DNA from: Rhodospirillales bacterium | GTDB lineage: Bacteria; Pseudomonadota; Alphaproteobacteria; Acetobacterales; Acetobacteraceae | Assembly (NCBI GenBank): GCA_025352915.1 | Contig: JANXSA010000088.1 | Location: 1-7,281, forward strand | Direction: 5' to 3' | Length of the DNA: 7,281 nucleotides | In this document: piece by piece, positions 5,993 to 7,281 of the stretch | How the letters are laid out: every line of letters begins with the position of its first letter | How positions within the stretch are numbered: position 1 is the first letter of the stretch | Translations under genes and position numbers: made by a program | The notes under the pieces: model-generated | What the model saw: the letters and a program-made list of their open reading frames with translations, nothing else | Databases searched by the model: none | What the model was told of the DNA's origin: nothing

Positions 5993-6181
5993 ATGGCAAG
6001 CAAGAGCTACAATCGTCGACCGTCGCCCAAACTCAATTCGGCGGTTGCCGCCATTATCAAGAAGCGGATCAACTCGGGTGAGTTTCTGCATCGCATTGCT
6101 GCGGACTTTGACGTCAATCCCGGGCGGATCTCGGAAATCAAGACAGGGAAGCGTTTCGCCGAAGTGCCACCGGCACCTTAG
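5993..6181 (+). CDS. Small helix-turn-helix protein (62 aa), orphan regulator
   Basis: A basic 62-aa protein: N-terminal MASKSYNRRPSPKL, helix about 13-28 (LNSAVAAIIKKRINSG), then a helix-turn-helix at about 30-52 in which FLHRIAADF is the first helix, DVN the turn and PGRISEIKTGKRF the recognition helix. I recall small alphaproteobacterial proteins with the same IAADFDVNxGRISEIKTGK pattern, but no experimentally known role. DNA binding is inferred. The start is uncertain: ATG 5993 has only a weak GGA 7 nt upstream, ATG 5981 would add MDKI, and the frame is open back to a GTG at 5789. I reject the long form because its extra residues follow the stem-loop region and look unlike a domain. Codons are balanced (ATC, AAG, CTC, GCC, TTC), unlike the GGG/GTG/TTG-heavy neighbours, suggesting a different origin. 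It is likely transcribed with the structured leader. Confidence 0.6.
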   Translation: MASKSYNRRPSPKLNSAVAAIIKKRINSGEFLHRIAADFDVNPGRISEIKTGKRFAEVPPAP

Positions 6182-6274
6182 CCGCAGGCTGGGGGAGGGG
6201 GCTCGGCCTCCTCTCCTCGCTTGCGCCAAGTGGGCTTAACTCGACTCTAGCTAAGAACTGGACTTAGGCCTGTG

Positions 6275-6310
6275 ACCCGCCCTACGCGTATAGCTTGCGG
6301 GAGGGCGGGT
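6275..6310. repeat. 9-bp inverted repeat with 18-nt loop
   Basis: ACCCGCCCT (6275-6283) is the exact reverse complement of AGGGCGGGT (6302-6310), with an 18-nt loop at 6284-6301. No T-run follows. A second small hairpin, ATGGC/GCCAT (6337-6341, 6345-6349), lies nearby. Function is not evident; the layout resembles an intergenic palindromic element. Confidence 0.5.
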
Positions 6311-6421
6311 TTCAGCCCGCATTTGCCCACGCCGCCATGGCTTGGCCATTCCCGGGGCGGGTATCACACATCGAGCATAAGCAGTTCCAGAGCAGCATTG
6401 CGGATGCTGTACGCAAGAAGT

Positions 6422-6447
6422 GGTGGAACGCCAAAGCGCATTCCACC
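6422..6447. repeat. Hairpin element of the CACCCTACG type
   Basis: GGTGGAA (6422-6428) pairs with TTCCACC (6441-6447); inside, CGC (6429-6431) can pair with GCG (6436-6438), leaving a 2-nt bulge and a CAAA loop. It is followed by CTACG. A GC-rich hairpin ending in CACCCTACG is, from memory, a frequent dispersed intergenic motif in proteobacteria. Copy number in this genome cannot be seen here. Confidence 0.45.
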
Positions 6448-6504
6448 CTACGAAGCGGTGAGGGTGGCGGGGGTTGGGTGAGTGGAAAAGTAAGGAAGAA
6501 GCGT

Positions 6505-6531
6505 GGGTCCTTCGCTTTGCTCAGGATGACG
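6505..6531. repeat. Short dispersed-type repeat, TCCTTCGC...GCTCAGGA element
   Basis: TCCT (6508-6511) pairs with AGGA (6523-6526) and GC (6514-6515) with GC (6519-6520), separated by a 2x2 mismatch; TGACG follows. From memory this motif recurs in intergenic DNA of many unrelated bacteria and gives rise to spurious proteins containing VILSKAKDP, which is what the - strand encodes here. Confidence 0.55.
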
Positions 6532-6586
6532 ATGGGGGTAAGGTTGACCGTTGTTTTGGCTGCGCTTGGCGTGGTCGGAAGGAAGC

Positions 6587-6619
6587 CTGGATTGCTTCGC
6601 AAGGGCTCGCAATGACGGG
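6587..6619. repeat. Short dispersed-type repeat, GGATTGC...GCAATGACGG element
   Basis: ATTGC (6591-6595) pairs with GCAAT (6609-6613) and GC (6599-6600) with GC (6605-6606); TGACGG follows. From memory it is related to a widespread intergenic repeat (GATTGCTTCGC...CTCGCAATGAC) that yields spurious proteins with an ERSDEAI-like motif. It shares layout and part of its core with the element about 55 bp upstream, and lies in the same orientation. Confidence 0.5.
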
Positions 6620-6699
6620 TTTGATGGGGCCAGGTCTGGCGAGACCGCGGGCGTTCAAGTGAGTTGATGACGGTTATTTATATTCTTAAGTATTAAGGT

Positions 6700-6753
6700 C
6701 CAGGGGCTTGGCCCTTGGCGGGTCTGGGCGGAGCCCAGTCTTTGCTTTGTTTT
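6700..6753. terminator. Paired-hairpin terminator
   Basis: Two hairpins in tandem: CCAGGGGC/GCCCTTGG (6700-6707, 6711-6718; 8 pairs, one G-U) and CTGGGC/GCCCAG (6724-6729, 6733-6738; GGA loop). On the + strand the second is followed by a T-rich run (6739-6753), giving a good intrinsic terminator. On the - strand they lie immediately after the peptidase stop codon, followed by a weaker AT-rich stretch. A bidirectional role is likely. Confidence 0.65.
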
Positions 6754-7281
6754 AGGGGAAGCTGACGTTGCCGTACGGGTAGAATTTCGACAGGTCGGCG
6801 TGTTGGTAGGGCAGGCCGTCGAGGCGGGTGGTGCCGAGGAAGGGTTCGGGGGGTTCGACGAGGAGGATGGTTTGGGCGAAGCCGTTGTCGTCGAAGCCTC
6901 GGCGGAAGTGGACGCGGCTTTTGATGGCGAAGATTTGGAAGTCGGCGGGGTTGAAGCCGAATTGGCGGAGGTGGTCGAGTTCGATCACTTGGACGAGGTA
7001 GGGGCTGAGGCAGAGGACGTTGTTGCGGCCGAAGCTGATGTTGATCCAGCTTTGGCCGCCGGTGCGGCTGCGGCCTTGGCTGATGCTGTGGATTTTGCCG
7101 GTTACGCGGATTTTGGGGCCGGCGCTATCGTCGACTTCGCCGCCGACGAGCGCGTTGAAGGGGTCGCCGGGTTTGGCGCCTTCGGCGATTAGGCGGGTGA
7201 CGAGGGCTTGGTCGGCGACGGTGGCGACGAGGGTGTTTTGTAGGTCTTGGGCGATGATTTCGGAGAGGAGCCAGGTGGCGT
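6752..7281 (-). CDS. M81 family metallopeptidase (MlrC-like), C-terminal part
   Basis: The - strand frame is open from the right edge to a TAA at 6754-6752, so 175 residues of a longer protein are visible; the internal GTG at 6988 is not the start. The visible part matches the MlrC C-terminal domain: PGDPFNALVGGEVDDSAGPK at about 37-56, IRVTGKIHSIS at 57-67, a long beta region ending LSPYLVQVIELDHLRQFGFN, PADFQIFAIKSRVHFRRGF at 111-129 (the KSRxHFRxxF motif is typical of the family), ILLVEPPEP, and a LPY...DLSKFYPYGN end. MlrC cleaves linearised microcystin peptides; most relatives have unknown peptide substrates. The zinc-binding N-terminal domain lies beyond the window. Codons end mostly in C, the mirror image of the + strand genes. 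No partner is visible; the gene is convergent with the small HTH gene. Confidence 0.78.
   Translation of the reverse strand, partial: ATWLLSEIIAQDLQNTLVATVADQALVTRLIAEGAKPGDPFNALVGGEVDDSAGPKIRVTGKIHSISQGRSRTGGQSWINISFGRNNVLCLSPYLVQVIELDHLRQFGFNPADFQIFAIKSRVHFRRGFDDNGFAQTILLVEPPEPFLGTTRLDGLPYQHADLSKFYPYGNVSFP

Larger units (their letters stand above)
6182..6699. other. Gene-free region with short hairpin repeats
   Basis: About 520 bp with no convincing gene on either strand. Short open frames exist (e.g. 6295-6615 + and 6312-6602 -) but lack a recognisable domain or RBS and run across hairpin repeats. The region starts with a GC-rich stretch in which GGAGG (6194-6198) can pair with CCTCC (6207-6211), without a T-run. 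Four separate hairpin elements listed individually follow. A small CTTAA/TTAAG hairpin lies at about 6684-6697 in an AT-rich patch. Confidence 0.6.

Noticed and set aside
6272..6662. Short + and - strand frames in the gene-free region
   Set aside because: They cross several hairpin repeats, lack ribosome binding sites and recognisable domains, and one contains the VILSKAKDP string typical of translated repeats.
6800..7192. + strand open frame of 130 codons at the right end
   Set aside because: An Ala/Glu/Val/Asp-rich antisense image of the M81 peptidase domain encoded on the - strand.

Overview
The window looks like chromosomal DNA from a high-GC alphaproteobacterium, most plausibly Acetobacteraceae or a close Rhodospirillales relative. 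This rests on four things: the ATP-grasp/alpha-E protein followed by a transglutaminase, a CYP153-type P450, a Pro/Arg/Thr-rich small protein of a kind I associate with that family, and a paired-hairpin terminator. The assignment is inferred from protein resemblance, not from a marker gene. The + strand is strongly G-rich at third codon positions: + strand genes use GGG, GCG, GTG, TTG and CGG, while the - strand gene at the right end uses C-ending codons. This is a strand-wide skew, and it also creates very long meaningless antisense reading frames.

Layout. Positions 1-3677 hold a tightly packed + strand run: the 3' end of a circularly permuted ATP-grasp/alpha-E fusion, a transglutaminase-like protein overlapping it by 4 bp, and a type I Baeyer-Villiger monooxygenase (BVMO) whose ribosome binding site overlaps the transglutaminase stop codon. 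The first two genes belong to a known predicted peptide-synthesis/modification module; the BVMO is an unusual third member. A 9-bp hairpin (3700-3720) follows. A - strand hypothetical gene (start at 4167) has a promoter placed so that its mRNA would be leaderless. Divergent from it is a CYP153-like P450 (4305-5558) with a strong RBS and its own terminator. No ferredoxin or ferredoxin reductase is visible beside the P450.

Positions 5600-5980 are the most unusual part. A run of closely spaced inverted repeats includes a perfect 28-bp-arm palindrome, a second palindrome overlapping it, an operator-like repeat next to a perfect TATAAT, and three further stem-loops. They lead into a 62-aa helix-turn-helix protein (5993-6181) whose codon use differs from its neighbours. 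I read this as a candidate structured RNA or leader plus a small DNA-binding protein. Its function is unknown.

Positions 6182-6750 hold no convincing gene. They contain several short hairpin repeats resembling dispersed intergenic elements, and end in a paired-hairpin terminator. From 6752 to the right edge, on the - strand, is the C-terminal domain of an M81/MlrC-family metallopeptidase, cut by the window.

Working together: ATP-grasp, alpha-E and transglutaminase probably act in one peptide-related process. The P450 (terminal C-H hydroxylation) and BVMO (ketone to ester or lactone) could both serve hydrocarbon or terpenoid oxidation, but they are separately transcribed and any link is conjecture.
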